DNA of 8,197 nt from Spirochaetaceae bacterium (GCA_031278935.1 JAITJK010000166.1:1-8197), one strand, 5' to 3'; positions 1 through 6,975 are shown, counted from the stretch's first letter. Translations and numbers: made by a program. Notes: generated from the sequence alone by a model not told the origin.

Positions 1-2814
1 GCCATCCGGGATCCTCTTTCTGGGCGGGCCTATGTGTATCAGGCCATGCGCCTCTCCGGGGGCGGGGATCCCCGGGTTCCGCTCTCGGATACTCTGCCGG
101 GGAAGCTCCCCCAGCTCAAGATCGCCCGGGAAGCCGCAGAGGGCTACGCCTCCTATGGGAACCAGATCGGCATTGCCACGGGCCAGGTGGCGGAGTGGTA
201 TCATCCGGGATTTCTCGCCAAGCGTCTTGAATTGGGCGCCGTGATTGGGGCGGCGCCCGCGTCCTGGGTGCGTCGGGAGGACCCGAAAACAGGGGATGTG
301 GTACTCCTTCTGGGGGGTAAAACCGGCAGGGATGGCATCGGCGGGGCTACCGGTTCCTCTAAGACCCATACCGGGGAGTCGGTGGCCGCCTCAGGAGCGG
401 AAGTGCAGAAAGGCAACGCCCTGGAAGAACGCAAGCTCCAGCGTTTGTTCCGCCGGCCTGAGGCAACCCGGCTCATCAAGCGGTGCAATGATTTTGGTGC
501 CGGTGGGGTGGCCGTGGCAGTGGGGGAATTGGCCCCTGGCCTCCTAATCGACTTGGATCAGATTCCTAAGAAATATTCAGGTCTTGATGGTATAGAATTA
601 GCCATTTCCGAATCCCAGGAACGCATGGCCGTGGTCCTCGCGGTGGAAGATGTGGCGGACTTCATCCGCTACGCCCAAGAGGAGAACCTGGAAGCCAAGG
701 TCATTGCCCGGGTGCTTGCGGGGGAGGGAGAGGCCCTGCCCGAAGGAGAGCCAGGTCCAAGGTTGGTTATGCGCTGGCGGGGAAACACTATCGTAGACCT
801 GAAGCGTTCCTTTCTGGATTCAGGTGGCGCTCTGCGCTCGGCCAAGGCGCGCCTTCCCGGTTCCCCGGTCCCTTCCCAGCGGGCAGACCAGGCGCCCACC
901 GCGAAGGGGCTCTTGGAAAGGTTACTTAAGGAACTTGGCTCTCTGCGCTCCTGTAGCAGACGGGGCCTCAAGGAACGGTTTGACGGTTCCGTTGGCAGCG
1001 CTTCGGTCCTCTTCCCCTGGGGCGGCGCGGAACAGGGGACCCCTGAATGTGGGATGGCCAGCCTCCTCCCCTCCTTAGCGGGGCAGAGCCGTACCGCAAG
1101 CCTTATGAGCTTCGGCTACGACCCGGACTTAAGCAGTCGGGACCCCTATGCCGGCGCGAAGGGAGCGATCCGGGAAGCCCTGGCCAAAATCGCCTGCCTG
1201 GGGGGAGACCCTTGGAAGAGCCGGCTGTCCCTACAAGAATACTTTGAACGCCCAGAAGACCCCGGATCCTGGGGAAAGCCTGCGGCGGCCCTCCTAGGGG
1301 CCCTGGAAGCCCAACTGGTCCTACTGGTTCCCGCCATTGGAGGCAAGGATTCCATGTCCGGCACTTATGAGGATGCTGCCCGGGGGATACATCTCACCGT
1401 GCCTCCAACTATGGTGGCCTTTGCGGTGGGTACGACCCCGGCAACGAAGGTTTGTTCCGGTGCGTTAAGCGGCGAACCGGGAAATTCCCTAGTGCTTTTG
1501 TACCAGGATGCGGATCAGGATGAATGGGAGGTTTTTAAGGCCAATATGGAGACCCTTATGGCATTGCACCGCAGGGGCCTTGTACGGGCGGCGTATCCTG
1601 TCGGTGCGGGAGGGGTGGCTGCAACCCTTTCGGTCATGGCTTTCGGCAATACCGTGGGACTTGAAGCAGAAGGGGCGGCCTTTGCGCCAGCGGACCATCC
1701 GGGGTATCAGGGTTCGGTGCTAGTCGAGGTCTCCGGAGACGCCGCGGCTACCCTTACGGAGGTATGGGGCCAAGCCGGGGCTGCGGTGCGGGTGGCGAAG
1801 ACCGCTACAGCGTCGGAATTGCGGATTCGTTTGGCTCTAGAATCCCAGGGGCTTCCCCTTGGGGCGTTGCGGGAGGCCTATGAAGCCCCTTTGCGGGGCG
1901 TATATCCCCAGATCGCCCAGGGGAAGATCGCGGTGGAAGCGCCCTTTCCTTTTGCACCACGGGAGCACCGGATCCCCGCAGCGCCTCGGCGAGGGCCGAC
2001 GCTCCCCAAAGGCGTTCATCCTCAGGTGGTGTTGCCGGTATTTCCCGGAACCAACGGCGAATGGGATATGCAGCAGGCCTTTAACCGGGCCGGGGGGGAT
2101 ACGCAACTAGTCCTCTTCAGAAACCAAACCCCTGAAAGCATTCAATCGTCTATTCAGGAATTGGCTTCGGCCATAGAAAAGGCTCAGATTCTGGCTCTTT
2201 CCGGAGGGTTTAGTGCCGCTGATGAGCCTGAGGGGTCTGGGAAGTTCATCGCCAATGTGTTACGTTCCCCGCCCATTAGAGACGCGGTATGCCGGCTTTT
2301 AGGGAAGCAGGATGGCCTCATACTAGGAATCTGTAACGGCTTTCAAGCCTTGATCAAACTGGGCCTGGTTCCCTACGGGACGTACCGTGGGGGAGACGCC
2401 GGTATACCCACTTTGACCTTCAACCGGATTGGCCGTCATGTTTCCCGGATGGTTCGCACCAAGGTGATGGACAACCGTTCTCCCTGGCTTGCCCTGGAAG
2501 CGGCGGGGACCATTCACGTGATCCCCGTGAGTCACGGGGAAGGGCGGCTGGTCATCAAGGCGGAGCAGGGCAGGGCTTTGTTCGAGGCGGGACAGGTGCC
2601 CTTTTGTTATGTGAATGCTGCAGGGGACCCTACTGGCGCGGAACCGGATAATCCTAACGGTTCTGATTTTGCCATTGAGGGGCTTACCAGTCCGGACGGA
2701 CGGATCCTGGGAAAAATGGGTCATTCCGAGCGTACCGGTCCCTTGCTATACCGCAACATTCCGGGGAACCAGGAACAGCGTATTTTTGAGGCCGGGGTTG
2801 GGTATTTTCTCTAA
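1..2814 (+). CDS. purL: Phosphoribosylformylglycinamidine synthase, long single-chain form, 5' end missing
   Basis: This enzyme converts FGAR, ATP and glutamine to FGAM in cytosolic de novo purine synthesis. The frame is open from base 1, so the start lies upstream. The 937 residues present compare with about 1,200-1,260 in the single-chain family, so roughly the N-terminal quarter is missing. Numbering from base 1, the first synthetase half carries GGKTGRDGIGG at about 105-115, then KGNALEERKLQRLF and a CNDFGAGG motif. The second half carries GGKDSMSGTYED from about 447. The C-terminal glutamine amidotransferase domain starts near 673 (VFPGTNGEWD). Its nucleophile Cys is in GICNGFQ (codon 2332-2334), and the His and Glu of the triad are in GHSER (codons 2722-2724 and 2728-2730), so the catalytic triad is complete. 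The wording resembles the clostridial-type clade more than the proteobacterial one. The Cys usual in PGTNCE is Gly here; it is not the nucleophile. No other pur gene is visible. Confidence 0.95.
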   Translation, partial: AIRDPLSGRAYVYQAMRLSGGGDPRVPLSDTLPGKLPQLKIAREAAEGYASYGNQIGIATGQVAEWYHPGFLAKRLELGAVIGAAPASWVRREDPKTGDVVLLLGGKTGRDGIGGATGSSKTHTGESVAASGAEVQKGNALEERKLQRLFRRPEATRLIKRCNDFGAGGVAVAVGELAPGLLIDLDQIPKKYSGLDGIELAISESQERMAVVLAVEDVADFIRYAQEENLEAKVIARVLAGEGEALPEGEPGPRLVMRWRGNTIVDLKRSFLDSGGALRSAKARLPGSPVPSQRADQAPTAKGLLERLLKELGSLRSCSRRGLKERFDGSVGSASVLFPWGGAEQGTPECGMASLLPSLAGQSRTASLMSFGYDPDLSSRDPYAGAKGAIREALAKIACLGGDPWKSRLSLQEYFERPEDPGSWGKPAAALLGALEAQLVLLVPAIGGKDSMSGTYEDAARGIHLTVPPTMVAFAVGTTPATKVCSGALSGEPGNSLVLLYQDADQDEWEVFKANMETLMALHRRGLVRAAYPVGAGGVAATLSVMAFGNTVGLEAEGAAFAPADHPGYQGSVLVEVSGDAAATLTEVWGQAGAAVRVAKTATASELRIRLALESQGLPLGALREAYEAPLRGVYPQIAQGKIAVEAPFPFAPREHRIPAAPRRGPTLPKGVHPQVVLPVFPGTNGEWDMQQAFNRAGGDTQLVLFRNQTPESIQSSIQELASAIEKAQILALSGGFSAADEPEGSGKFIANVLRSPPIRDAVCRLLGKQDGLILGICNGFQALIKLGLVPYGTYRGGDAGIPTLTFNRIGRHVSRMVRTKVMDNRSPWLALEAAGTIHVIPVSHGEGRLVIKAEQGRALFEAGQVPFCYVNAAGDPTGAEPDNPNGSDFAIEGLTSPDGRILGKMGHSERTGPLLYRNIPGNQEQRIFEAGVGYFL

Positions 2815-2873
2815 CAGACCGCCAGTCGCCCCCCTCTCCCGCCAATTGCAGGCGCCTACCCTGGGGGGCTATC

Positions 2874-2955
2874 CATCATTACGAGGAGTCAAGGGACGAC
2901 GCAATCCAGATAAATCACGCCCTCCCCGGATCACTTCGTTGCCCTCGCTATGATG
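2874..2955. repeat. Imperfect palindromic intergenic repeat (CATCATTACGAGG family)
   Basis: The left arm begins CATCATTACGAGG and continues to GCAATCCAG. The right arm, read on the minus strand, begins CATCATAGCGAGG and continues to GTGATCC. The arms therefore form an imperfect inverted repeat of about 30 bases around an AT-rich and CTCCCC centre. The consensus closely resembles the common bacterial intergenic palindrome that starts CGTCATTGCGAG and includes GAAGCAATCC; that likeness is recalled, not searched. It lies 59 bases after the purL stop and could fold in the transcript. Two half copies occur at 3907-3935 and 5427-5454. Confidence 0.7.
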
Positions 2956-2985
2956 GGTAGCCTTCCTTCTTGGGCTGAGAGCCTC

Positions 2986-2998
2986 GGGGTCTGACCCC
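2986..2998. repeat. Perfect 13-base palindrome GGGGTCTGACCCC
   Basis: GGGGTC and GACCCC pair perfectly around a single T. An almost identical palindrome, AGGGTCTGACCCT, sits at 4946-4958 inside the miniature element in the RAYT-like gene. The shared GGGTCTGACCC core suggests one small dispersed family, plausibly a REP-like sequence or the relic of a miniature element. Confidence 0.55.
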
Positions 2999-3023
2999 TT
3001 TGGCATCGAAGGTATATTACCTG

Positions 3024-3035
3024 AAGGGGCCCCTT
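3024..3035. other. Palindrome AAGGGGCCCCTT just past the 3049-3723 gene
   Basis: This is a perfect 12-base palindrome, 14 bases beyond the stop of the minus-strand gene. On the minus strand it is preceded by TTTTTCTTTAATT rather than followed by a T run, so it does not look like a normal intrinsic terminator. A second small palindrome, GGTATATTACC, lies beside it at 3011-3021. Confidence 0.3.
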
Positions 3036-3048
3036 AATTAAAGAAAAA

Positions 3049-3723
3049 TTAGTATCTGCCGAAGAGCCCTCGGCCTTTACCGAACTTGAGCCATTTGTTG
3101 TTATTCCGTTTGGCTCCGTCTTCCAGATTTTTAAAAATAAAGGCGGCGAATTCCGCAGTATTACAGGATTGAGGGGCGGAAAATCCCAGGATACGAAAGG
3201 GTTCCTCCAAAGAAGACTGCAAAAGACTCTGAGTAAAGGCCCGAAAGGACTCCACTGCGGAAAGTCCCATGATATCCGGGGGTTCCTCTTTTCCGCCTGA
3301 GTCTAGCTCGGAGAGTACCAGGGCCAGGGTGCCAGTTTTTTTGAGCCGAAAGAGGGCGCTTAATTCCTTGACCAAGAAAAACCAGCCCTTGATATGATCA
3401 TTTACCATGATTTCGATTTCCGGAGCGGTTAAAGCGCCCGGGGGTTTGCGTACCGTCGGGGGTACGCAAATCAGGATTGCCTCATTGATATGTTCCAGGC
3501 GGTTTTCTGCGGCCAAAATCAGGGTACGGGCCGAGACCGGACTGCCGGGGTTCCAATGGAGGGAGATCAGGGGGGCTGCTGTAGGAAGGGGCTTAGAATC
3601 GGGATTCACCAGCCGGTTAGGAATAAAGGCGGCGGTGAAGTACTCAACCCGTTTAGACGCCTCCACCGCCACGGCAGCGGATAAGGCCGATTCATTTCCT
3701 GCTAGTAAGATACCCCTGGTCAT
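3049..3723 (-). CDS. Hypothetical protein resembling a degenerate short-chain dehydrogenase
   Basis: The product has 224 residues and no membrane segment or signal peptide. The N-terminus (MTRGILLAGNESALSAAVAVEASKR) has the beta-strand-then-helix pattern of a Rossmann fold, but the usual TGxxxGxG glycines are absent after the first one. The middle part (AILICVPP, then MVNDHIKGWFFLVKELSALF, then TGTLALVLSEL) follows the order of SDR strand 4, helix and strand 5. The later VESFRAFTQSLLQSSLEE stretch sits where SDRs carry YxxxK followed by a helix, but the Tyr and Lys are missing. I infer a non-catalytic SDR-fold relative; the fold call is weak. The C-terminus is basic (KRNNNKWLKFGKGRGLFGRY). 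ATG at 3723 fits the first beta strand, although GAGG lies only one base from it. A 10-base inverted repeat falls inside the gene at 3445-3470. The gene is convergent with purL. Confidence 0.75.
   Translation of the reverse strand: MTRGILLAGNESALSAAVAVEASKRVEYFTAAFIPNRLVNPDSKPLPTAAPLISLHWNPGSPVSARTLILAAENRLEHINEAILICVPPTVRKPPGALTAPEIEIMVNDHIKGWFFLVKELSALFRLKKTGTLALVLSELDSGGKEEPPDIMGLSAVESFRAFTQSLLQSSLEEPFRILGFSAPQSCNTAEFAAFIFKNLEDGAKRNNNKWLKFGKGRGLFGRY
3445..3470. repeat. Ten-base perfect inverted repeat inside a coding region
   Basis: TTTGCGTACC and GGTACGCAAA are perfect complements separated by six bases (GTCGGG). The minus-strand mRNA of the 3049-3723 gene would form a strong hairpin here, while encoding ICVPPTVRKPPG. 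It may be chance or a small inserted palindrome. Confidence 0.6.
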
Positions 3724-3906
3724 ACCTCAAGTGTAGCAATCTCCGCCCTTTCACGCAACGCCTGCCAAGGGGCCACTCGCCGTGGATGCCCGCCGCGGGT
3801 TTAAAGCTCCGGGCTGGCCATGGTAGTTACTTCCTACGCTGAGAATTTTGAGTCATTGCCACTTAGCCCACCACAGGTGCGAAATAATCTAGAGGAGTAT
3901 CCCAAT

Positions 3907-3935
3907 GGATTGCTTCGCTTCACTCACCATGATGG
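3907..3935. repeat. Half copy of the dispersed palindromic repeat
   Basis: GGATTGCTTCGCTTCACTC followed by ACCATGATGG reads on the minus strand as CCATCATGGTGAGTG then AAGCGAAGCAATCC. It matches one arm of the repeat at 2874-2955 and is nearly the same as the half copy at 5427-5454. The rest of the 3724-4005 interval shows only a possible decayed partner arm near 3851-3858 (GTCATTGC). I see no gene there. Confidence 0.6.
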
Positions 3936-4005
3936 TATGTAAAGACACTCCACAAGAAGTAGGAACAAAGGGACATACGCCTATATCTCTAACCATACGG
4001 CTCCC

Positions 4006-4668
4006 CTACGCCTCCAGGGCAGGCGGCGGCAGATGGGTGAGGCCCAGGTAATAGGTTTCAAAAGAGGTGCTACGGCAGGCGCCGGGTTTAAAACTTCTCC
4101 CGGTTTTGAATCGGTTTCGGATACCCTGGAGTAGTCTGGGGGTATCACCTCCTTGGAACACTTTTACCACGAAATTACCCCCCGTAAGCAGACCCTGGTC
4201 CGCGTATTCTAAGGCGGCTTCGGCCAAGACCAGGGAGCGCAGGGCATCTATCCCCGGGTTTCCGGTGGTGCCTGGCGCGGCGTCACAAAGCACCAGGTTG
4301 AATGGGCCCTGGGCCAGGACCGCTTCTTGGATTTCTCTACGAGTCAAGTCTCCTTGTAGAAAAGTACAACGTTCCTCATCAAAACAAGCGCCTTGGGCAT
4401 GGGAGGAAAGGGGGGCGAGGTCCACCCCGAGGACGAAAATACCCGGGCCTCCGCGCCGAAGGGCATACAAACTCCAGCTTCCCGGCGCGGCCCCCAAATC
4501 CAGGACCTTAAAGCGCCGGGATTGCTCCGGGCCTTTGGCGAAACCGGCGAAAAGGCCGAACTTTTTATCCATTTCTTGCAGCTTATACACCGAGCGGGCG
4601 GGAAAGCCTTCTTTTTTCGCTTTTACGGACCAGTAATCCGGTTTGTTATATAAGGACAAGGAACACAC
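4006..4668 (-). CDS. rlmE: FtsJ/RlmE-family 23S rRNA 2'-O-ribose methyltransferase
   Basis: RlmE uses S-adenosylmethionine to methylate the 2'-OH of the A-loop uridine (U2552 in E. coli) of 23S rRNA late in 50S assembly. The 220-residue length fits the family. The SAM-binding motif VLDLGAAPGSWS is at 55-66, and an acidic strand end GVDLAP at 81-86. The K-D-K-E catalytic tetrad is intact: K29 in RSVYKLQE, D129 in LCDAAPG, K169 in NFVVKVFQGG and E204 in TSFETYYLG. The N-terminal NKPDYWSVKAKKEGFPARS is typical of spirochaetal members. The start shown is GTG at 4668; a TTG at 4659 is an alternative, and neither has a clear ribosome binding site. It is the next gene downstream of the RAYT-like gene on the same strand, but the 106-base gap does not argue for a real operon. 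FtsJ-like paralogues can have other RNA targets, so the exact substrate is inferred. Confidence 0.9.
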   Translation of the reverse strand: MCSLSLYNKPDYWSVKAKKEGFPARSVYKLQEMDKKFGLFAGFAKGPEQSRRFKVLDLGAAPGSWSLYALRRGGPGIFVLGVDLAPLSSHAQGACFDEERCTFLQGDLTRREIQEAVLAQGPFNLVLCDAAPGTTGNPGIDALRSLVLAEAALEYADQGLLTGGNFVVKVFQGGDTPRLLQGIRNRFKTGRSFKPGACRSTSFETYYLGLTHLPPPALEA

Positions 4669-4774
4669 CTACCCGATCAAGAATACCAAGGCTCGTCCCG
4701 CACCTACTTTCGTGTCCACCTCACAAGCAAACGGCATACGTCCAGGATAGCCTTGTTGCCATTCTGTTCACCTT

Positions 4775-4877
4775 TCACGCTCTTGTAAAGGGCTGTCTCG
4801 ATGAGGTAGGTGGGCGGAGATGTTTTCCCAATAAGGGTATCCGGACAGGAATTCGGACGAATTTACGCCGCTTATCC
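4775..4877 (-). pseudogene. Displaced 3' end of the RAYT-like gene
   Basis: Beyond the miniature element, in the next reading frame, an open stretch reads DKRRKFVRIPVRIPLLG and continues to a stop at 4775. If the 109 bases (element plus one GGAT copy) are removed, VED joins directly to KRRKF in one frame. This gives an uninterrupted product of 147 residues with a basic tail. The frame arithmetic is exact, but an open stretch of 34 codons can occur by chance in this base composition. Confidence 0.4.
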
Positions 4878-5327
4878 GGGTGCGGGGACGCGGGGGAACG
4901 GAAATAGGGGCGAAAAAAAGGGGTAGGGCGCTGCTTCCTTACTATAGGGTCTGACCCTTGTCCCCCCTGTCCCCGCACCCACATCCTCCACAGGCGGCGC
5001 CCCGGCGAGTATCCATGAGGCGTACCGGTCGCCCCAGATATGTCCTGAGCGTCCACAGGCGTGGTTGTAGCGCTGGGCGAACACCTGTTTTAGCCATTTC
5101 ATAATAGCCGGAAGTTCTCGCCCATCAGCTGGCTTGATATAAAACCTGAGCCCATCATCTGCAAGCTGCAAGCTCCGAATCTGGAACACAAAGCGTTGTT
5201 TCGTTTCGCGGAAGACTTGGGTAAACAGCGCCAGGGCCCTGGGGTGGCGGAAGAGGGGTTCCCGGTTATTGATGCGGGTGTGGATTCCGTACCATATCCC
5301 GCGTTGGAGCACACGTAAGGGTCTCAT
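4872..5327 (-). CDS. IS200/RAYT-like transposase-family protein, copy 1, 3' end altered
   Basis: The 151-residue product resembles REP-associated tyrosine transposases (Y1_Tnp fold): MRPLRVLQRGIWYGIHTRINN at the start, REPLFRH, then IMKWLKQVFAQRYN and GRSGHIWGDRY at about 75-102, which matches the LKQxYxxxFN...GRSGHLWQGRF signature. Where active members carry the HUH motif (HVHLL), this one has LRFYIKP at about 60-66, with no histidine. The C-terminal Y..NP helix that holds the catalytic tyrosine is also absent. I therefore infer that it cannot cut DNA by the HUH mechanism. After VED near residue 115 the sequence becomes low complexity (GAGTGG, then PFFSPLFPFPRVPAPG) because it runs through a 105-bp inverted-repeat element. 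There is no obvious ribosome binding site before ATG at 5327. A homologue begins at 8064 on the other strand. It could be a domesticated or decaying family member. Confidence 0.75.
   Translation of the reverse strand: MRPLRVLQRGIWYGIHTRINNREPLFRHPRALALFTQVFRETKQRFVFQIRSLQLADDGLRFYIKPADGRELPAIMKWLKQVFAQRYNHACGRSGHIWGDRYASWILAGAPPVEDVGAGTGGTRVRPYSKEAAPYPFFSPLFPFPRVPAPG
4878..4982. mobile_element. Putative 105-bp miniature inverted-repeat element
   Basis: The ends are GGGTGCGGGGAC (4878-4889) and GTCCCCGCACCC (4969-4980), a perfect 12-base inverted repeat. Similarity continues inward as G-rich against C-rich sequence. The element carries a central palindrome, AGGGTCTGACCCT (4946-4958), and a run of seven A at 4913-4919. 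ATCC occurs immediately outside at 4874-4877 and again at 4983-4986, which could be a 4-base target duplication; two extra bases (4981-4982) make the fit asymmetric. It lies in the 3' part of the RAYT-like gene and shifts its frame. It encodes nothing itself. Confidence 0.55.
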
Positions 5328-5426
5328 AGCATATATACGGGTCGAAGAGACGGTTTTACTTTAATGGATGGTTAGATTTGGGATAAAAAAAGTGAGCTCC
5401 AAGGAACGAAAAAAGTCCGCGAATAA

Positions 5427-5454
5427 CGTCATGGCAAGCAAAACAAAGCAATCC
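5427..5454. repeat. Half copy of the dispersed palindromic repeat
   Basis: CGTCATGGCAAGCAAAAC followed by AAAGCAATCC matches one arm of the 2874-2955 repeat and the half copy at 3907-3935. It lies between the RAYT-like gene start and the terminator of the outer-membrane protein gene. Confidence 0.55.
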
Positions 5455-5465
5455 CGTGAAAGGGC

Positions 5466-5495
5466 ATAAAAAACCGGCCTTACGAGAAGGCCGGC
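5466..5495 (-). terminator. Rho-independent terminator of the outer-membrane protein gene
   Basis: On the minus strand, CCGGCCTT, loop CTCGT and AAGGCCGG form a perfect 8-bp GC-rich stem (5474-5494), followed directly by TTTTTTAT (5466-5473). It begins about 20 bases after the stop codon at 5516. This is the clearest intrinsic terminator in the window. Confidence 0.9.
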
Positions 5496-5515
5496 CTTGA
5501 GGGAATCAACGGGGC

Positions 5516-6809
5516 TTAGAAGCTCCAGATGAAGTCGATCTGTACGGTATTGTAGATACGGGAATCCGGCTTCTCCGGAAGGACGCCATCCTGATCGCCG
5601 CGCTGTAGCATGTTAAACTTATACCAGCCGTTGATGGAGGCATTCTCCCCCAACTTGTAGCTGACCTTAGGCTGCACTGCAATGTCGTAGTCCACTATAC
5701 CGGTCATCCAGAAACCCACCGGGATATTCAGTCCCACGGTCCATTTTTCAGTCAAGGCATAGTTCACGAAGGGCTTAAAGGTAAGCCTAGGACCAACCGA
5801 TTCATCGCCTGTTTTACCAACTACAACAAACTTGTTCTTTTCAGCGAAGAGGAATTGGTGCATAACCAAGCCAAATTCAAGGGGGGCCATGGCATACTTG
5901 ACGGTTTCGTTGATCCATATCCAACCATAGTCGCTAAAAGCGCCCAGATTGTTGAACCGAGCTTCGATATTCGCAGTGAGGTTCTCAATGGCAAGGAGTC
6001 CAAAGCCAATATAGGCGCCCATGCCTTGGTTAGCGTCCTCTCCCACAGAATTCCTCGTTGAGTGACTATACCACTCGCCAGTGTCCAGGCCATCGGCCTT
6101 ACCGTCAATGCGTAAACCCCCGGCTACGAAGAAGGCATCGCTCTCAAACTTGGCGCCAAAAGCGGTCTCCAAGAGGAATTCCCCGGCAAGAATATAATCA
6201 CCATACGACCAATAAGGGTTATCCTTGTCACCGTCTTCGAATTTTGAATCTACTACTACCCGGTGATCACTACCCTCCTCGCCATTGTCCACAGCCGTAA
6301 GTATGTCGTCGTTATTCGGGCCGTTCAGGAAGAACCCCACATTCAGGCCATCAATGGGTTTCACCTCAAAGCGCAACCCGTAACCGGTGCTGTAGTGGAA
6401 CCCCTCGTCTCCGTCGCTACTCCATGCAGAGTCGTCAATTCTGCCGACTTTTATGTTGAGCACTTCGTTAAGGAAATCTGCCCATACATAAGCCTGATTA
6501 ACCTCTACTTGAGGCCCGCTGATAACTTTGTCAGTACGAAGCCGAAAAATGACCCCATAATTGTCCTTGGTAAAAGCGCCGTTCAGATCCAGCCGGGTCT
6601 CTGCACCCGCATCATCGTTGTACATCCGAATAGAAGGATCGTATAGGTCATGCTTCTTTCCATCCGCCGCCTTCTCTTGCGCACTGTCAGTCTTGAACTG
6701 AACGCCGGTCTTCAGTTCACCGCTGAATTTCAACCCCTGCTCGGCTTCTTCCTGAGCAAAGGCCCCGGCGCTTAAGGCCAGGATTAAAAACACCCAGAGC
6801 TTTCTTCAT
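5516..6809 (-). CDS. Outer-membrane beta-barrel (porin-like) protein with a frameshift in the signal peptide
   Basis: The mature part (about 410 residues) alternates polar and aromatic residues in repeated amphipathic strands (for example YGVIFRLRTD, LNVGFFLNGP, AYIGFGLLAIE, WTVGLNIPVGFW). It ends FIWSF, a C-terminal Phe typical of proteins folded by the BAM complex. This points to a beta-barrel in the outer membrane, probably a channel; the substrate is unknown. In the main frame the only usable start is GTG at 6793, giving MFLILALSAGAFA without a basic N-region. An ATG at 6809 starts MKKAL in another frame. Removing one base from the T5 run (6786-6790) or the G3 run (6793-6795) fuses them into MKKALGVLILALSAGAFA or a close variant, a textbook signal peptide with cleavage before QEEAEQ, in a 430-residue protein. 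The gene is flanked by its own apparent promoters and terminator, so it looks monocistronic. The family is not recognised by name. Confidence 0.85.
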
Positions 6810-6822
6810 TATTTTAATGAAA

Positions 6823-6829
6823 CCTCCTC
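6823..6829 (-). promoter_or_regulatory. Ribosome binding site of the outer-membrane protein gene
   Basis: GAGGAGG on the minus strand lies 13 bases before ATG 6809 and far (29 bases) from GTG 6793. The spacing is long for either start, but it clearly favours ATG 6809. This supports the view that the signal peptide is frameshifted rather than started at GTG. Confidence 0.7.
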
Positions 6830-6874
6830 AATACTTTCCAAAGAGAGCAGTCAACGACCACGCTATCCCTTTGA

Positions 6875-6903
6875 ATTATATAAAAACACCCTGTTCCTGA
6901 ACC
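6875..6903 (-). promoter_or_regulatory. Possible proximal promoter of the outer-membrane protein gene
   Basis: A perfect TATAAT (6875-6880 on the minus strand) lies about 66 bases before ATG 6809. The matching -35 at a 17-base spacer is GGTTCA, which is weak, so this is less certain than its -10 alone suggests. Confidence 0.4.
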
Positions 6904-6946
6904 TTTTGCCCCGGAACCCGCTGTTTCTATCTCGACATCTTTTATA

Positions 6947-6975
6947 TAAATAATCAGTTTTGAGTTTTAAGTCAA
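6947..6975 (-). promoter_or_regulatory. Possible distal promoter of the outer-membrane protein gene
   Basis: TTGACT (6970-6975) and TATTTA (6947-6952) are separated by exactly 17 bases on the minus strand, in an AT-rich stretch unlike its surroundings. This is a reasonable sigma-70-type promoter and would leave a leader of about 130 bases. Confidence 0.5.

Noticed and set aside
2323..2724. A 133-codon minus-strand open frame inside purL
   Set aside because: It overlaps the conserved amidotransferase domain, including the catalytic Cys codon region, and has no motif of its own.
3789..3799. CCCGCCGCGGG followed by TTTAAA as a terminator
   Set aside because: The stem is only four base pairs, the T run is three, and no plus-strand gene ends nearby.
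4067..4636. A 189-codon plus-strand open frame opposite the rRNA methyltransferase
   Set aside because: The minus-strand frame carries the complete SAM motif and catalytic tetrad; the plus-strand product is Pro/Arg-rich, as expected from the complement of GC-rich coding DNA.
4704..4858. A short minus-strand open stretch containing TYLIETALYKSVKGEQNG
   Set aside because: It looks protein-like, but it is only about 50 codons, lacks a start with a ribosome binding site, and overlaps the proposed displaced tail of the RAYT-like gene. I cannot assign it.
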